Source: Verrucomicrobiota bacterium (GTDB lineage: Bacteria > Verrucomicrobiota > Verrucomicrobiae > Limisphaerales > UBA11358). From it: DNA of 18,980 nt. A program made the translations under genes and the position numbers. Every line of letters starts with the position of its first letter. The stretch's first letter is position 1. The stretch spans positions 1 to 18,980 of the forward strand of contig JACZKP010000079.1 in assembly GCA_014860005.1 (NCBI GenBank), given 5' to 3'. This document shows, piece by piece, positions 6,554 to 15,915 of the stretch. A model generated the notes under the pieces. The model searched no databases, had not been told where the DNA came from, and saw nothing but the letters and a program-made list of their open reading frames with translations.

Positions 6554-8149
6554 ATGAAACCAATACTCCGCACCCTCCTCGGGCTGTTGTCGCTGGTCGT
6601 CGCCACGGCTGGCGCCGCCGAGACGACCCGACCCAACATCGTGTTCATCTTCTCCGACGACCACGCGCAACACGCCATCTCCGCCTACGGGTCGAAGGTG
6701 AATCAGACGCCGCACATTGATCGGCTCGCCAAGGAGGGCGTGCGCTTCCTGAATTCCTTCGTCGCCAATTCCATTTGCACGCCCAGTCGCGCCTCGCTGC
6801 TCACCGGGCAGTATTCGCACCTCAACGGCGTGCCGGTGTTCAACCGTTTTGACGGCACGCGGGACAACGTGGCCAAGCGGCTGCAAGCAGGCGGATATCA
6901 CACCGGCATGGTCGGCAAGTGGCACCTCGGCTCGGACCCGACGGGCTTTGACCGCTGGATCGTCCTGCCCGGTCAGGGCGCGTATTGGAATCCGGCCTTC
7001 CTCGTTCCCGGCCGCCGGCTCACCATCGAGGGCCACTGCACCGACATCACCACCGACCTTGGCATCGAGTGGTTGAAAACGCGACCGAAGGACAAGCCGT
7101 TTTTCCTGATGCTGCATCACAAGGCGCCGCACCGTGCCTGGGAGCCGGATGAAAGGAACAAAGCCCTATTCAAAGACAAAGTGATCCCCGAGCCGGAAAC
7201 CCTTTGGGATGATTACGCCACGCGCCCCGCCGCGCTGCCCATCAACGAGCAAACCGTTGCCCGTGACCTCACCCACCGCGATCTCAAGCTCGAGCCGCCC
7301 GCCGATCTCAAAGGCCCCGCCCGCAACCAGTGGCTCAACGTGAAGCCCATGGAAGTTACCGTGGACGGCAAAACCCTGACCGGCAGGGAACTCATCCGCT
7401 GGAAGTATCAGCGTTACATGCAGGATTACCTCGCTTGCGTGCAGGGCGTGGACGATGGCGTGGGCAAAGTGCTCGACTACCTTGACCAGACCGGTCTCGC
7501 GAAGAACACAATCGTCATGTACTCCGCCGACAACGGCTGGTATCTCGGTGATCTCGGTCTCTACGACAAACGCTTCATGTATGAACCGGGCCTCCGGGTT
7601 CCGCTGCTCGCGCGCGGCCCCGGCATCCAAGCCGGCCGGCTACCTGCACAGTTTGTTGTCAACATTGACCTCGCGCCCACCTTCCTCGACCTCGCCGGAC
7701 TGCCCATTCCCGCTTCCATGCAAGGCCGTTCGTTGGCCCCGTTGCTGCGCGGCGCCGCGCCTGCCGATTGGCGCACCAGTGTCTATTACCGCTACTACCA
7801 CGACCCCGGCCATCACAACACCGCCGCCCATCTCGGCGTCCGAACGGCCACGCACAAACTCATCTATTACTGGAAAGCGGACGCCTATGAGATGTTCGAT
7901 CTCGTCCAGGATCCCACCGAGCAGCGCAACCTCCTGCATGGCCCGGCCGACGCCTGGCCCGAAAGCGCCACCAAGTTCGCGGAGTTGAAGGCCGAGATCG
8001 CCCGCTTGCAGAAGGAGTACAAGGACGACGGCCAATACGCCGATCCCGCTAACTGGCCCAAAGGCGGTTCGGACGGCCCGTTTGACGACAAGCAACCGAG
8101 TGGCACCAAGACTGTCGCCGAAGCCATCACTCTCACCTTGTCCAAATGA
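6554..8149 (+). CDS. Secreted S1 sulfatase 1 (CTPSR)
   Basis: A type I sulfatase that hydrolyses sulfate esters using a formylglycine made from C75 in CTPSR, followed by ASLLTG. Metal ligands include D35-D36 (FSDDH) and the late DNG in SADNGWYLGDLGLYDKRF. GKWHLG and the HKAPH motif supply active-site Lys and His. A signal peptide is present (MKPILRTLLGLLSLVVATAGAA). The GWYLGDLGLYDKRFMYE region resembles enzymes annotated as N-acetylglucosamine-6-sulfatase or mucin-desulfating sulfatase; this subgroup call is an inference. I chose the ATG at 6554 because it starts a classical signal peptide. The ATG at 6521 overlaps the upstream stop as ATGA and would add 11 residues, so either may be used. 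The stop overlaps the next gene by 4 bp. Confidence 0.9.
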   Translation: MKPILRTLLGLLSLVVATAGAAETTRPNIVFIFSDDHAQHAISAYGSKVNQTPHIDRLAKEGVRFLNSFVANSICTPSRASLLTGQYSHLNGVPVFNRFDGTRDNVAKRLQAGGYHTGMVGKWHLGSDPTGFDRWIVLPGQGAYWNPAFLVPGRRLTIEGHCTDITTDLGIEWLKTRPKDKPFFLMLHHKAPHRAWEPDERNKALFKDKVIPEPETLWDDYATRPAALPINEQTVARDLTHRDLKLEPPADLKGPARNQWLNVKPMEVTVDGKTLTGRELIRWKYQRYMQDYLACVQGVDDGVGKVLDYLDQTGLAKNTIVMYSADNGWYLGDLGLYDKRFMYEPGLRVPLLARGPGIQAGRLPAQFVVNIDLAPTFLDLAGLPIPASMQGRSLAPLLRGAAPADWRTSVYYRYYHDPGHHNTAAHLGVRTATHKLIYYWKADAYEMFDLVQDPTEQRNLLHGPADAWPESATKFAELKAEIARLQKEYKDDGQYADPANWPKGGSDGPFDDKQPSGTKTVAEAITLTLSK

Positions 8150-9792
8150 AGCGTCGCCAATTCCTCATTCTCCTCGCCGCCCTGTTGCTGTCGCCAGCAG
8201 CTTCACCGTGCGCAAAGGCCGCCACATCGGGCAAACCCAACATCGTGTTCATCCTCGCCGACGACATGGGTTATTCCGATCTCGGCTGTTACGGCGGGGA
8301 GATCGGGACGCCGAATCTTGATTCGCTGGCGCGAAACGGGCTGCGGTTTACCCAGTTTTACAACACCGCCCGCTGCTGGCCGACGCGCGGCGCGTTGATG
8401 ACCGGCTATTACGCACAGCAGATTCATCGGGATGCGCTGCCGAATGTGCCAGGTGGCGGTCAGGGCGTGCGGCAGAAGTGGGCGCGGCTGCTGCCGGATT
8501 TGCTCAAGCCCGCCGGCTATCGCAGTTATCACAGCGGCAAGTGGCACATTGATGGCGACGTACTCACAAGCGGCTTTGACCGCTCGCTGCACACTCGGAA
8601 CGACGGGAATTTCTTCACCGCCAAAGGGAACCTCGTTGATGATAAACCCGTCACACCCGCTGCCGATGAATCCAGTTACTACGTCACCACCGCCACCGCC
8701 GATCATGCCATCGAGTGTTTGCAGGACCACGCGGCCAATCATGCGGGCAAGCCATTCTTCCACTACATCCCTTTCATCGCGCCGCATTTTCCGTTGCACG
8801 CCCTGCCGCAGGACATCGCGAAGTATCGCGACAAATATCTCGCCGGTTGGGAAGCCATGCGCGAGGCGCGCTTCCGTCGGCAAAAGGAAATGGGCATCAT
8901 CAACACCGCGCTCTCCGCGCTGGAACGCGAAGTCGGCCCGCCCTACGCTTTTCCCGACGCAATAGCGAAACTCGGCCCGGGCGAAGTGAACCGTCCGTTG
9001 CCGTGGAGTGAATTGACGGAGGAGCAACGGCGCTTTCAGGCCACGAAGATGTCCATCCACGCCGCCATGATTGACCGCATGGACCAGGAGATTGGCCGCG
9101 TCATTGCCCAACTCAAGAGCATGGGCGCTTACGAGAATACGCTTATCTTGTTCGCCTCCGACAACGGCGCCAGCGCCGAGATCATGGTGCGCCACGGCGG
9201 GCATGATCAGCAGGCCGCGCCCGGCAGCGCCGCGAGTTATCTTTGCCTCGGGCCCGGATTTTCCAGCGCGTGCAATACACCTTTCCGCCGCCACAAAACC
9301 TGGGTGCATGAAGGCGGCATCAGCACGCCATTGATTGCGCATTGGCCACGCGGCATCACTGCCAAGAACGAACTGCGCCACACGCCCGCACACGTCATTG
9401 ATTTCGTGCCCACCGTGCTGGAACTGGCTGGCATTCGGAAACCGGCCGAGTGGAATGGCGAGCCAATTCCGCCCGCGCCGGGCAAAAGTCTTGCGCCCGC
9501 GTTCGCCAGAGACACGGTCATTGCTCGCGACTCAATCTGGTGGTTGCATGAAGGCCACCGCGCCATCCGCGTCGGCGACTGGAAGCTCGTCGCCGCCAAG
9601 GGCGATCCCTGGGAGCTTTACGATTTGAAAACCGACCGCGCCGAGCAGCGCAATCTCGCCGCGCAAATGCCGGACAAGGTCAAGGAACTCGAAGGACTTT
9701 GGCAGCGGCAAACCGATAGCTTCACCACTCTCGCGAGGAAGACGCTCGCCGACCAGCCACAACCCAAGGCCAAGGCGAAAGCCAAAAAGTGA
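8146..9792 (+). CDS. Secreted S1 sulfatase 2, arylsulfatase S1_4-like (CWPTR)
   Basis: A 548-aa arylsulfatase. The signal peptide MKRRQFLILLAALLLSP... ends near residue 25. D39-D40 (LADDMG) bind the metal. The formylglycine site is C77 in CWPTR, still CxPxR, followed by GALMTG. GKWH (131-134), APHFPLH (212-218) and SDNG (338-341) complete the active site. The C-terminal half, with an LGPGF...NTPFRRHKTWVHEGG order, is typical of the S1_4 arylsulfatase group. The protein ends in a Lys/Ala-rich tail (PKAKAKAKK), unusual among its neighbours. The ATG overlaps the previous stop by 4 bp (ATGA), and there is no competing start before the signal peptide, so this start is the clearest of the six. Its sugar substrate is unknown. 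Confidence 0.92.
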   Translation: MKRRQFLILLAALLLSPAASPCAKAATSGKPNIVFILADDMGYSDLGCYGGEIGTPNLDSLARNGLRFTQFYNTARCWPTRGALMTGYYAQQIHRDALPNVPGGGQGVRQKWARLLPDLLKPAGYRSYHSGKWHIDGDVLTSGFDRSLHTRNDGNFFTAKGNLVDDKPVTPAADESSYYVTTATADHAIECLQDHAANHAGKPFFHYIPFIAPHFPLHALPQDIAKYRDKYLAGWEAMREARFRRQKEMGIINTALSALEREVGPPYAFPDAIAKLGPGEVNRPLPWSELTEEQRRFQATKMSIHAAMIDRMDQEIGRVIAQLKSMGAYENTLILFASDNGASAEIMVRHGGHDQQAAPGSAASYLCLGPGFSSACNTPFRRHKTWVHEGGISTPLIAHWPRGITAKNELRHTPAHVIDFVPTVLELAGIRKPAEWNGEPIPPAPGKSLAPAFARDTVIARDSIWWLHEGHRAIRVGDWKLVAAKGDPWELYDLKTDRAEQRNLAAQMPDKVKELEGLWQRQTDSFTTLARKTLADQPQPKAKAKAKK

Positions 9793-9809
9793 TGCGGCCG
9801 CGACCAGAC

Positions 9810-11288
9810 ATGAAACGCGTCCTCACATTCGCACTGGCGTTCTGCTTGGTTTCATTGGTCATTCATCGTTCGTCATTCGCGGCAACCCCGCGGCCCAATG
9901 TCCTGTTCATTGCAATTGACGATCTGCGGAACGACTTGGGCGCGCTGGGCGTCGCTCATGCCAAGACGCCGCAATTGGACAGCTTCGCAAAGACCGCGCG
10001 CCTGTTCAGTCATCACTACGTGCAAGTCCCGACGTGCGGCGCATCGCGGTGCGCGTTGTGGCGTGGGCATTATCCGACCCTGCCCGCGCACGTCGGCAAC
10101 AACGGCATCCGCGACACGCAGACAGAATGGGCGGAACAGAGTCTGCCGGCGTTGTTCCGACAGCATGGTTATCGAACGCTTGCACTCGGCAAGCTGACGC
10201 ATTACCCCGGCGGACGGATGGGCCAGGACTGGGCGGAAGGGGCGGAGGAATTGCCGGGTGCGTGGGATCGAAGCTGGATTCCCGACGGTCCGTGGAAAAC
10301 GCCGCTGGCCATCATGCATGGTTACGCGAACGGCGCCGCACGCCAGCCCGGCAAATCGCCGCCTTGGGAAGCGCACGACGGCCCGGACGAAGCCTATCCC
10401 GACGCGTGGGTGGCCGCGGAGGCGATTGCGACGCTCAAGGAACTGGCCACACACAAACAGCCTTGGTTCTTTGGTGTCGGCTTTTTCAAACCGCACCTGC
10501 CGTTTGCCGCCCCGAAGCGATGGCACGATTTGCACGCGGCGGGCGTTCCCGATTTGAAACCGGAAGCCGCCGCCAAACCGACTTGGCAATCCGGATGGCA
10601 CGGCAGCGGCGAGTTTCGCGGTAACTACGGTCACGCCGGCCGAGATCCCGAATCCGACCCGGACTATGCGCGCCTGTTGCGCCGCGCCTACGCCGCGAGC
10701 ATCAGCTACGTGGATGCGCAAGTGGGCCGCGTGCTGACGGCCTTGCGCGAAACAGGACTGGAGGACAACACCATGGTGGTCGTGTGGAGCGATCACGGTT
10801 TTCTGCTCGGTGAGCACGCCATCTGGGGCAAACACGCGCTCTACGAACACGCGCTGCGTTCACCGCTGATTATTCGACACCCGGGACTCGCGCAACCGGG
10901 CAAGACCAGTGCAGCCATTGTCGAAACCGTGGACCTGTTGCCCACCCTCGCCGAACTTTGCGGACTGCCCGTGCCGTCCTGTCTCGATGGCCGCAGCTTA
11001 CGACCGCAATTGAAAGATCCCGCCGCGCCAACCACAAAATCCGCGCATAGCTTTTGGACCGGTGGTCAGCGCACGGTGCGCACCGATCGCTGGCGGCTCA
11101 TTGTTCAACCGGGGAAGGAGGGGAACGCGCCGCGCGTCGAGTTGTTCGACTACCAATCTGATCCCGACGAAACCCGCAATCACGCTGGGAAAGAACCCGA
11201 AACCGTTCGCGAGCTGTTGACCCGGCTGGATTCAGTTCCGCTGCCCGTTTCGTCCGCCGGACGTCGCAACCCGCCTGTCGCGCGATAG
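9810..11288 (+). CDS. Secreted S1 sulfatase 3, iduronate-2-sulfatase-like (CGASR)
   Basis: A sulfatase of about 492 aa with a signal peptide (MKRVLTFALAFCLVSLVI...). The formylglycine site is C76 in CGASR, the CxAxR variant, as in iduronate-2-sulfatase-type (S1_7) proteins. The residues after it read CALWRGHYP rather than the usual xxLLTGR, so the conserved Thr of the signature is replaced. D37-D38 (AIDDL) and SDHGFLLGEHAIWGKH near the C-terminus supply metal and active-site residues. GVGFFKPHLPF is typical of this group. The ATG at 9810 fits the signal peptide. The ATG at 9792 shares its A with the upstream TGA and would add 6 residues; a GTG at 9789 is also in frame. The substrate could be a 2-O-sulfated uronate, but that rests on similarity only. 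Confidence 0.9.
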   Translation: MKRVLTFALAFCLVSLVIHRSSFAATPRPNVLFIAIDDLRNDLGALGVAHAKTPQLDSFAKTARLFSHHYVQVPTCGASRCALWRGHYPTLPAHVGNNGIRDTQTEWAEQSLPALFRQHGYRTLALGKLTHYPGGRMGQDWAEGAEELPGAWDRSWIPDGPWKTPLAIMHGYANGAARQPGKSPPWEAHDGPDEAYPDAWVAAEAIATLKELATHKQPWFFGVGFFKPHLPFAAPKRWHDLHAAGVPDLKPEAAAKPTWQSGWHGSGEFRGNYGHAGRDPESDPDYARLLRRAYAASISYVDAQVGRVLTALRETGLEDNTMVVVWSDHGFLLGEHAIWGKHALYEHALRSPLIIRHPGLAQPGKTSAAIVETVDLLPTLAELCGLPVPSCLDGRSLRPQLKDPAAPTTKSAHSFWTGGQRTVRTDRWRLIVQPGKEGNAPRVELFDYQSDPDETRNHAGKEPETVRELLTRLDSVPLPVSSAGRRNPPVAR

Positions 11289-11298
11289 ATTGTTCATC

Positions 11299-12819
11299 AT
11301 GAAACGGATTTCATTTCTCGCCGCGCTGCTGCTGGGCTTCGGAACTCAGGCTTTCGCCGCCGGCAAACCCAACATCGTCATCTTCCTCGTGGACGACATG
11401 GGCGTGATGGATACGTCCGTGCCGTTTCTCACTGACGCGATCGGGCAACCGCAGCGCTATCCGCTCAACGATTACTACCGCACACCTAACATGGAGCGGC
11501 TGGCGGCGCGCGGGATTCGATTCGACCAGTTTTGCGCGATGAGCGTATGCTCGCCGTCGCGCATTTCCATTCTCACGGGCCAGAACGCCGCACGGCATCG
11601 CACGACCAACTGGATCAATCCGGATCAAAACAACGCCGGTCCGTCCGGTCCGCCCGATTGGAACTGGCAGGGCTTGAAGCCATATGATGTCACGCTGCCG
11701 CGTTTACTCCGGAGCGCCGGCTATCGCACGATTCATGTCGGCAAGGCTCATCTTGGCCCCCGTCAGTCCGAGGGCGCGGAGCCGACGAATCTGGGTTTCG
11801 ACATCAACGTGGGCGGTTGTTCAATTGGCCAGCCGGGCAGTTATTACGGCACGCGCAATTATGGTCACGCCGATCCGCGCATTTCGCACGCTGTTCCGCA
11901 TCTGGAGAAGTATCACGGCACGGAAACGTTCCTCACTGAAGCGTTGACGCTTGAAGCCAACGCCCACATTGCCGCCGCAGTAAAGGACGGCCAGCCTTTC
12001 TTCCTCCAACTCGCGCACTACGCGGTGCATGCGCCGTTCGAGTCGGACCCGCGTTTTGCCGCGCACTACAAGGACTCCGGCAAATCACCCCAAGCGCAGG
12101 CCTTCGCCACTTTGATCGAAGGTATGGACAAGTCCTTGGGCGATCTGCTGGATCACCTCGAAGCCCTCGGAGTCGCGAACGAGACGCTGATCTTCTTCCT
12201 TGGTGACAATGGCAGCGACGCGCCGCTCGGCCACCAACACGAGGTGGCCTGTGCCGCGCCGTTGCGCGGCAAGAAAGGCGCGCATTACGAAGGCGGCATG
12301 CGCGTGCCTTTCATCGCCGCTTGGGCAAGGGCCGATACCAGCAACCCGCATCAGAAACGCCTGCCCATTCCCGCCGGGGCCATTCAGCCGCAACAGGCAG
12401 CGGTGCAGGATTTGTTTCCAACGATTCTCGCTCTCGCCGGCGTCAAGCCACCGCGCGATCATACTGTAGATGGCCTGCGGCTGGATCGGTTGCTCAGTGG
12501 CAAACGTGATTCGCGGCGGGCCGAGAGCTTTCTCATGCACTATCCGCACGCACCGCATCGGAGCGATTACTTCACCAGCTATCGCGAGGGTGGATGGAAG
12601 GTCATCTATCACTATATCCCCTCGAAGGTCTCTGAAGGTTTGCACTATCAACTCTTCCATCTGGCGGCAGATCCGTTTGAATCGCAGAATCTCGCGGCTT
12701 CGCATCCAAGGGAATTGCGCCGCCTGATGAAAAGCCTCATTGCCAGCCTGGAGAAACATCGCGCGCTCTACCCCGTGGCGGAAGACCGAATCACGCCACT
12801 CAAACCCAAACTGCCGTGA
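11299..12819 (+). CDS. Secreted S1 sulfatase 4 (CSPSR)
   Basis: A 506-aa sulfatase with a short clear signal peptide ([20 protein letters not shown]). D32-D33 (LVDDMG) bind the metal. The formylglycine site is C84 in CSPSR, followed by ISILTG. About 10 extra residues ([20 protein letters not shown], 42-61) between the metal site and the cysteine shift the cysteine relative to the other sulfatases. The usual GKWHLG reads GKAHLGP (Trp to Ala), keeping Lys and His. GDNGS and [15 protein letters not shown] follow in normal order. The ATG at 11299 is used; an in-frame TTG at 11290 would add three residues. It is the only sulfatase without a start codon touching the previous stop, with a 10-bp gap. 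The substrate is unknown. Confidence 0.9.
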   Translation: MKRISFLAALLLGFGTQAFAAGKPNIVIFLVDDMGVMDTSVPFLTDAIGQPQRYPLNDYYRTPNMERLAARGIRFDQFCAMSVCSPSRISILTGQNAARHRTTNWINPDQNNAGPSGPPDWNWQGLKPYDVTLPRLLRSAGYRTIHVGKAHLGPRQSEGAEPTNLGFDINVGGCSIGQPGSYYGTRNYGHADPRISHAVPHLEKYHGTETFLTEALTLEANAHIAAAVKDGQPFFLQLAHYAVHAPFESDPRFAAHYKDSGKSPQAQAFATLIEGMDKSLGDLLDHLEALGVANETLIFFLGDNGSDAPLGHQHEVACAAPLRGKKGAHYEGGMRVPFIAAWARADTSNPHQKRLPIPAGAIQPQQAAVQDLFPTILALAGVKPPRDHTVDGLRLDRLLSGKRDSRRAESFLMHYPHAPHRSDYFTSYREGGWKVIYHYIPSKVSEGLHYQLFHLAADPFESQNLAASHPRELRRLMKSLIASLEKHRALYPVAEDRITPLKPKLP

Positions 12820-12833
12820 ATCCTTCCTCCGTC

Positions 12834-14327
12834 ATGAGCCGACTGCGCTGCTTCTTCCTCGCCAGCCTGTTCGCTTCCCTCGCCGCGACCGCTGCCGAAT
12901 CCACACGCCCCAATATCGTCATCCTTTACGCCGATGACATGGGCTATGGCGATCTGGCGATTCAGAATCCGGAATCAAAAATCCCCACGCCAAACCTCGA
13001 CCGGTTGGCGCGTGAGGGAATGCGCTTTACCGATGCTCACAGTTCCTCCGGCATCTGTACCCCCAGCCGATATGCGCTGCTCACGGGCCGTTTTCATTGG
13101 CGAAAGTTCCATGGTATCGTGAACTCCTTCGAGCGACCGGTGCTGGATGATTCCGAACTGACGCTGCCGGAGATGCTCAAGACCAAAGGTTATCGCACCG
13201 CCTGCATCGGCAAATGGCATCTCGGCTGGGACTGGGAGGCGATCAAGAAGCCGGAGGCGCGGCCGGCACATCCGAAAACAGGTTATGCGCCGGATGCGTT
13301 CGACTGGTCCAAACGCATTCCCGGCGGGCCGCTGGATCATGGATTCGATTATTACTTCGGTGACGACGTGCCGAATTTCCCGCCCTACACCTGGTTTGAA
13401 AACGATCATGTCCTCATCGCTCCGACCGAACCTTTGACCATCACGCCGCAGACCGCGGAAGGAAATTGGGAGGCCCGCCCCGGTCCGATGACGAAAGGCT
13501 GGGATTTTTACGCGGTCATTCCCAAACTCACGGAGAAGGCTGTCGAGTGGATTGGCCAGCAGCGCGGACGGAAGGAGCCGTTTTTTCTGTATGTGCCGTT
13601 CAACTCACCTCACGCGCCGATTGTTCCGTCGCCGGAGTTCGTCGGAAAATCGCAGGCGGGCGGTTACGGCGATTTTATGGTGCAGACCGATGACAAGGCA
13701 GGGCGGATTTTGCAGGCGCTGAAAGCAAACGGCTTTGCGGAGAACACGCTGGTGATCTTCACGGCGGACAACGGCGCGGAGCATTACGCCTACGAACGCA
13801 TCCGCAAGTACGGCCATCGCAGTTCCGGCCCGTTGCGTGGATTGAAGCGCGATCTTTATGAGGGCGGTCATCGCGTGCCGTTCCTTGTCCGTTGGCCGGG
13901 GGTGGTAAAGGCGGGCGCGGTGAACGACGCGCTGGTCAGCCAGGTGGACCTCATGGCCACGCTGGCCGCCGTGGTGGGAGCGACATTGCCCGCCAACACC
14001 GCGCACGACAGCTACGACCTGCTGCCGGTGTGGAAGGAGAACGCACGGAGTCCGCGCCGCAGTATTGTCCATAACACGAACAAGGGCGGCTACGCGGTGC
14101 GGCACGAGAACTGGCTGCTGGTCGCCGCCAAGACCGGCGGCATCACACGCGTGCCCGAATGGTTTGACGAAGCCAACGGCTACGAGAAGAACGAAGACCC
14201 CGGCGAACTTTACGATCTCAATAACGACCTGACGCAAAAGCACAACCTGTTTGCGGAGAAGCCGGAAAAGGTCGCCGAGTTGACGGTGTTGCTGGAGCAG
14301 ATTCGCGCCAAAGGGCAGGTGCGTTGA
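12834..14327 (+). CDS. Secreted S1 sulfatase 5, S1_15/GALNS-like (CTPSR)
   Basis: A sulfatase of about 497 aa. The signal peptide begins [29 protein letters not shown] provides metal ligands, and C75 in CTPSR, followed by YALLTG, is the formylglycine precursor. GKWHLGW, FNSPHAP and TADNGAEHY complete the site. The [23 protein letters not shown] stretch is typical of the group around N-acetylgalactosamine-6-sulfatase (S1_15); this assignment is from pattern memory. I place the start at the ATG at 12834. A GTG at 12816 overlaps the upstream TGA (GTGA) and would add six residues, so a coupled GTG start is a real alternative. A galactose- or GalNAc-6-sulfate substrate is possible. Confidence 0.9.
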   Translation: MSRLRCFFLASLFASLAATAAESTRPNIVILYADDMGYGDLAIQNPESKIPTPNLDRLAREGMRFTDAHSSSGICTPSRYALLTGRFHWRKFHGIVNSFERPVLDDSELTLPEMLKTKGYRTACIGKWHLGWDWEAIKKPEARPAHPKTGYAPDAFDWSKRIPGGPLDHGFDYYFGDDVPNFPPYTWFENDHVLIAPTEPLTITPQTAEGNWEARPGPMTKGWDFYAVIPKLTEKAVEWIGQQRGRKEPFFLYVPFNSPHAPIVPSPEFVGKSQAGGYGDFMVQTDDKAGRILQALKANGFAENTLVIFTADNGAEHYAYERIRKYGHRSSGPLRGLKRDLYEGGHRVPFLVRWPGVVKAGAVNDALVSQVDLMATLAAVVGATLPANTAHDSYDLLPVWKENARSPRRSIVHNTNKGGYAVRHENWLLVAAKTGGITRVPEWFDEANGYEKNEDPGELYDLNNDLTQKHNLFAEKPEKVAELTVLLEQIRAKGQVR

Positions 14328-14380
14328 TGAAGAAATGCCACGAACCGTTTTCCCGCAACTCAAACTCATCGCGCTCAATC

Positions 14381-15739
14381 ATGATAAAATCCCTTCGCAC
14401 TCTTTTCGCGGTCTTTTCTCTCGTCGCATTCATCGGCAGTTCCACTGCGGCGGATAAACCAAACTTCCTGCTCATCTTCACCGATGACCATGGCTACGGC
14501 GACGTTTCGACATACGGCCCGTCGGACGTGCGCACGCCGAACATTGACCGGCTGGCGGCGGAGGGGATGCTGTTCACCACGATGCGCGCGAATTGCACGG
14601 TTTGTTCACCGTCACGCGCGGCGTTGTTGACCGGGCGTTACGCGGATCGGGTCGGTGTGCCCGGCGTCATTCGCACGCACCCGGAAAACTCGTGGGGCTA
14701 CTTCGATCCAAAGGTGCCGACGCTGGCCGATGAATTGAAGCGCGCCGGTTATCACACCGCCATCGTCGGCAAGTGGCATCTGGGCCTCGAATCGCCCAAC
14801 ACGCCAAACGAGCGCGGCTTTGATTTCTTCCACGGTTTCCTAGGCGACATGATGGACAGCTACACGACCCACTTGCGCCACGGTAACAATTACCTGCGCC
14901 GCAACGCCGAGGTGATCGAGGCGAAAGGTCACGCAACCGATTTGTTTTCCGAATGGGCCGGCGATTACTTGCGCGAGCGAGCCAAACTGAAGGACCAGCC
15001 GTTCTTTCTCTACCTCGCCTACAACGCTCCGCATTTTCCAATCGAACCGCCCGCAGACTGGCTCGCGCGAGTGAAACAACGCGCGCCGCAATTGGACGAG
15101 AAACGCGCGAAGAACGTCGCCTTCATCGAGCATCTGGATGATGGCATCGGACGCGTGCTCGCGGTCTTGAAGGAAGCTGGCCTCGAACAAAGCACGCTGG
15201 TTGTCTTCACCGCCGACAACGGCGGTTCGCTGCCGCACGCGCAGAACAACGATCCCTGGCGCGACGGCAAGCAAAGCCATTACGACGGCGGCCTGCGCGT
15301 GCCTTTCGTGGCGCGCTGGCCCGCGCAAATCAAACCCAGTTCGCGTAGTGACTACGCCGGACTGGTGTTTGATCTGTTTCCGACGTTCCTCGAATTGGCC
15401 GGACGCCAACGCACCGCCGACCTCGACGCAATGAGTCTCGTGCCCGTGCTCACCGGCGGCACCATCACCGCGCCGCGCGATTTGTATTTCGTCCGGCGCG
15501 AGGGTGGCAATTACGGCGGCAAGAGTTATGAGGCGATCATCCGCGGCGACTGGAAGTTGCTGCAAAACGATCCCTTCAAACCACTGGAACTTTACAACCT
15601 CAAAGAAGACCCGCGGGAGCAAAACAACCTCGCCACCAGAAACCGTCCGGTTTTCAATGAACTCGCCGCCGCCTTGCGCACTCACATACAGCGCGGTGGC
15701 GCGGTGGCGTGGCAGAAGCCCGAGATGCGGCGCCCGTAA
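14381..15739 (+). CDS. Secreted S1 sulfatase 6 (CSPSR)
   Basis: A sulfatase of 452 aa, the last of the run. The signal peptide is MIKSLRTLFAVFSLVAFIGSS. D35-D36 (FTDDHGYGD) bind metal, and C75 in CSPSR, followed by AALLTG, is converted to formylglycine. GKWHLGLE, NAPHFP and TADNGGS are intact. It is the shortest of the six and lacks long insertions. I chose the ATG at 14381 because it gives a normal signal peptide. An ATG at 14327, sharing its A with the upstream TGA, is in frame and would add 18 polar residues. About 176 bp separate it from the LamG gene, so the operon may end here, although no terminator is evident. Confidence 0.9.
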   Translation: MIKSLRTLFAVFSLVAFIGSSTAADKPNFLLIFTDDHGYGDVSTYGPSDVRTPNIDRLAAEGMLFTTMRANCTVCSPSRAALLTGRYADRVGVPGVIRTHPENSWGYFDPKVPTLADELKRAGYHTAIVGKWHLGLESPNTPNERGFDFFHGFLGDMMDSYTTHLRHGNNYLRRNAEVIEAKGHATDLFSEWAGDYLRERAKLKDQPFFLYLAYNAPHFPIEPPADWLARVKQRAPQLDEKRAKNVAFIEHLDDGIGRVLAVLKEAGLEQSTLVVFTADNGGSLPHAQNNDPWRDGKQSHYDGGLRVPFVARWPAQIKPSSRSDYAGLVFDLFPTFLELAGRQRTADLDAMSLVPVLTGGTITAPRDLYFVRREGGNYGGKSYEAIIRGDWKLLQNDPFKPLELYNLKEDPREQNNLATRNRPVFNELAAALRTHIQRGGAVAWQKPEMRRP

Positions 15740-15840
15740 ATGTGGATGTGCTATGTGTTCAGTTTCGCCCGATAGGGTGGACAGGGGCAGACGACACCAG
15801 CGAAACCGAGAAATCAAGAAAAGCACCTGATAAAAGCCGC

Positions 15841-15846
15841 TTGACA
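15841..15846 (+). promoter_or_regulatory. Possible -35 element upstream of the LamG gene
   Basis: A perfect TTGACA at 15841-15846 lies 75 bp upstream of the LamG gene in a 176-bp gap. The positions 16-19 bp downstream hold no good -10 box (AAACGC at a 17-bp spacing), so it is only a candidate for an independent promoter. Confidence 0.25.
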
Positions 15847-15915
15847 ATCCATGCCGTGGAGACAAACGCTACCTACGTTAAGTCTGACTAAACCCACAAG
15901 CACCAAGAAGCAAGG

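Noticed and set aside
8203..9393. 396-codon minus-strand open frame opposite sulfatase 2
   Set aside because: It lies entirely within a well-supported sulfatase and shows no family features. Similar antisense frames occur opposite the other sulfatases (for example 9873-10850 and 14840-15865).
15740..15915. Small gene or terminator between sulfatase 6 and the LamG gene
   Set aside because: No good stem-loop with a T-tract and no coding frame with recognisable features is seen; only an orphan TTGACA stands out.
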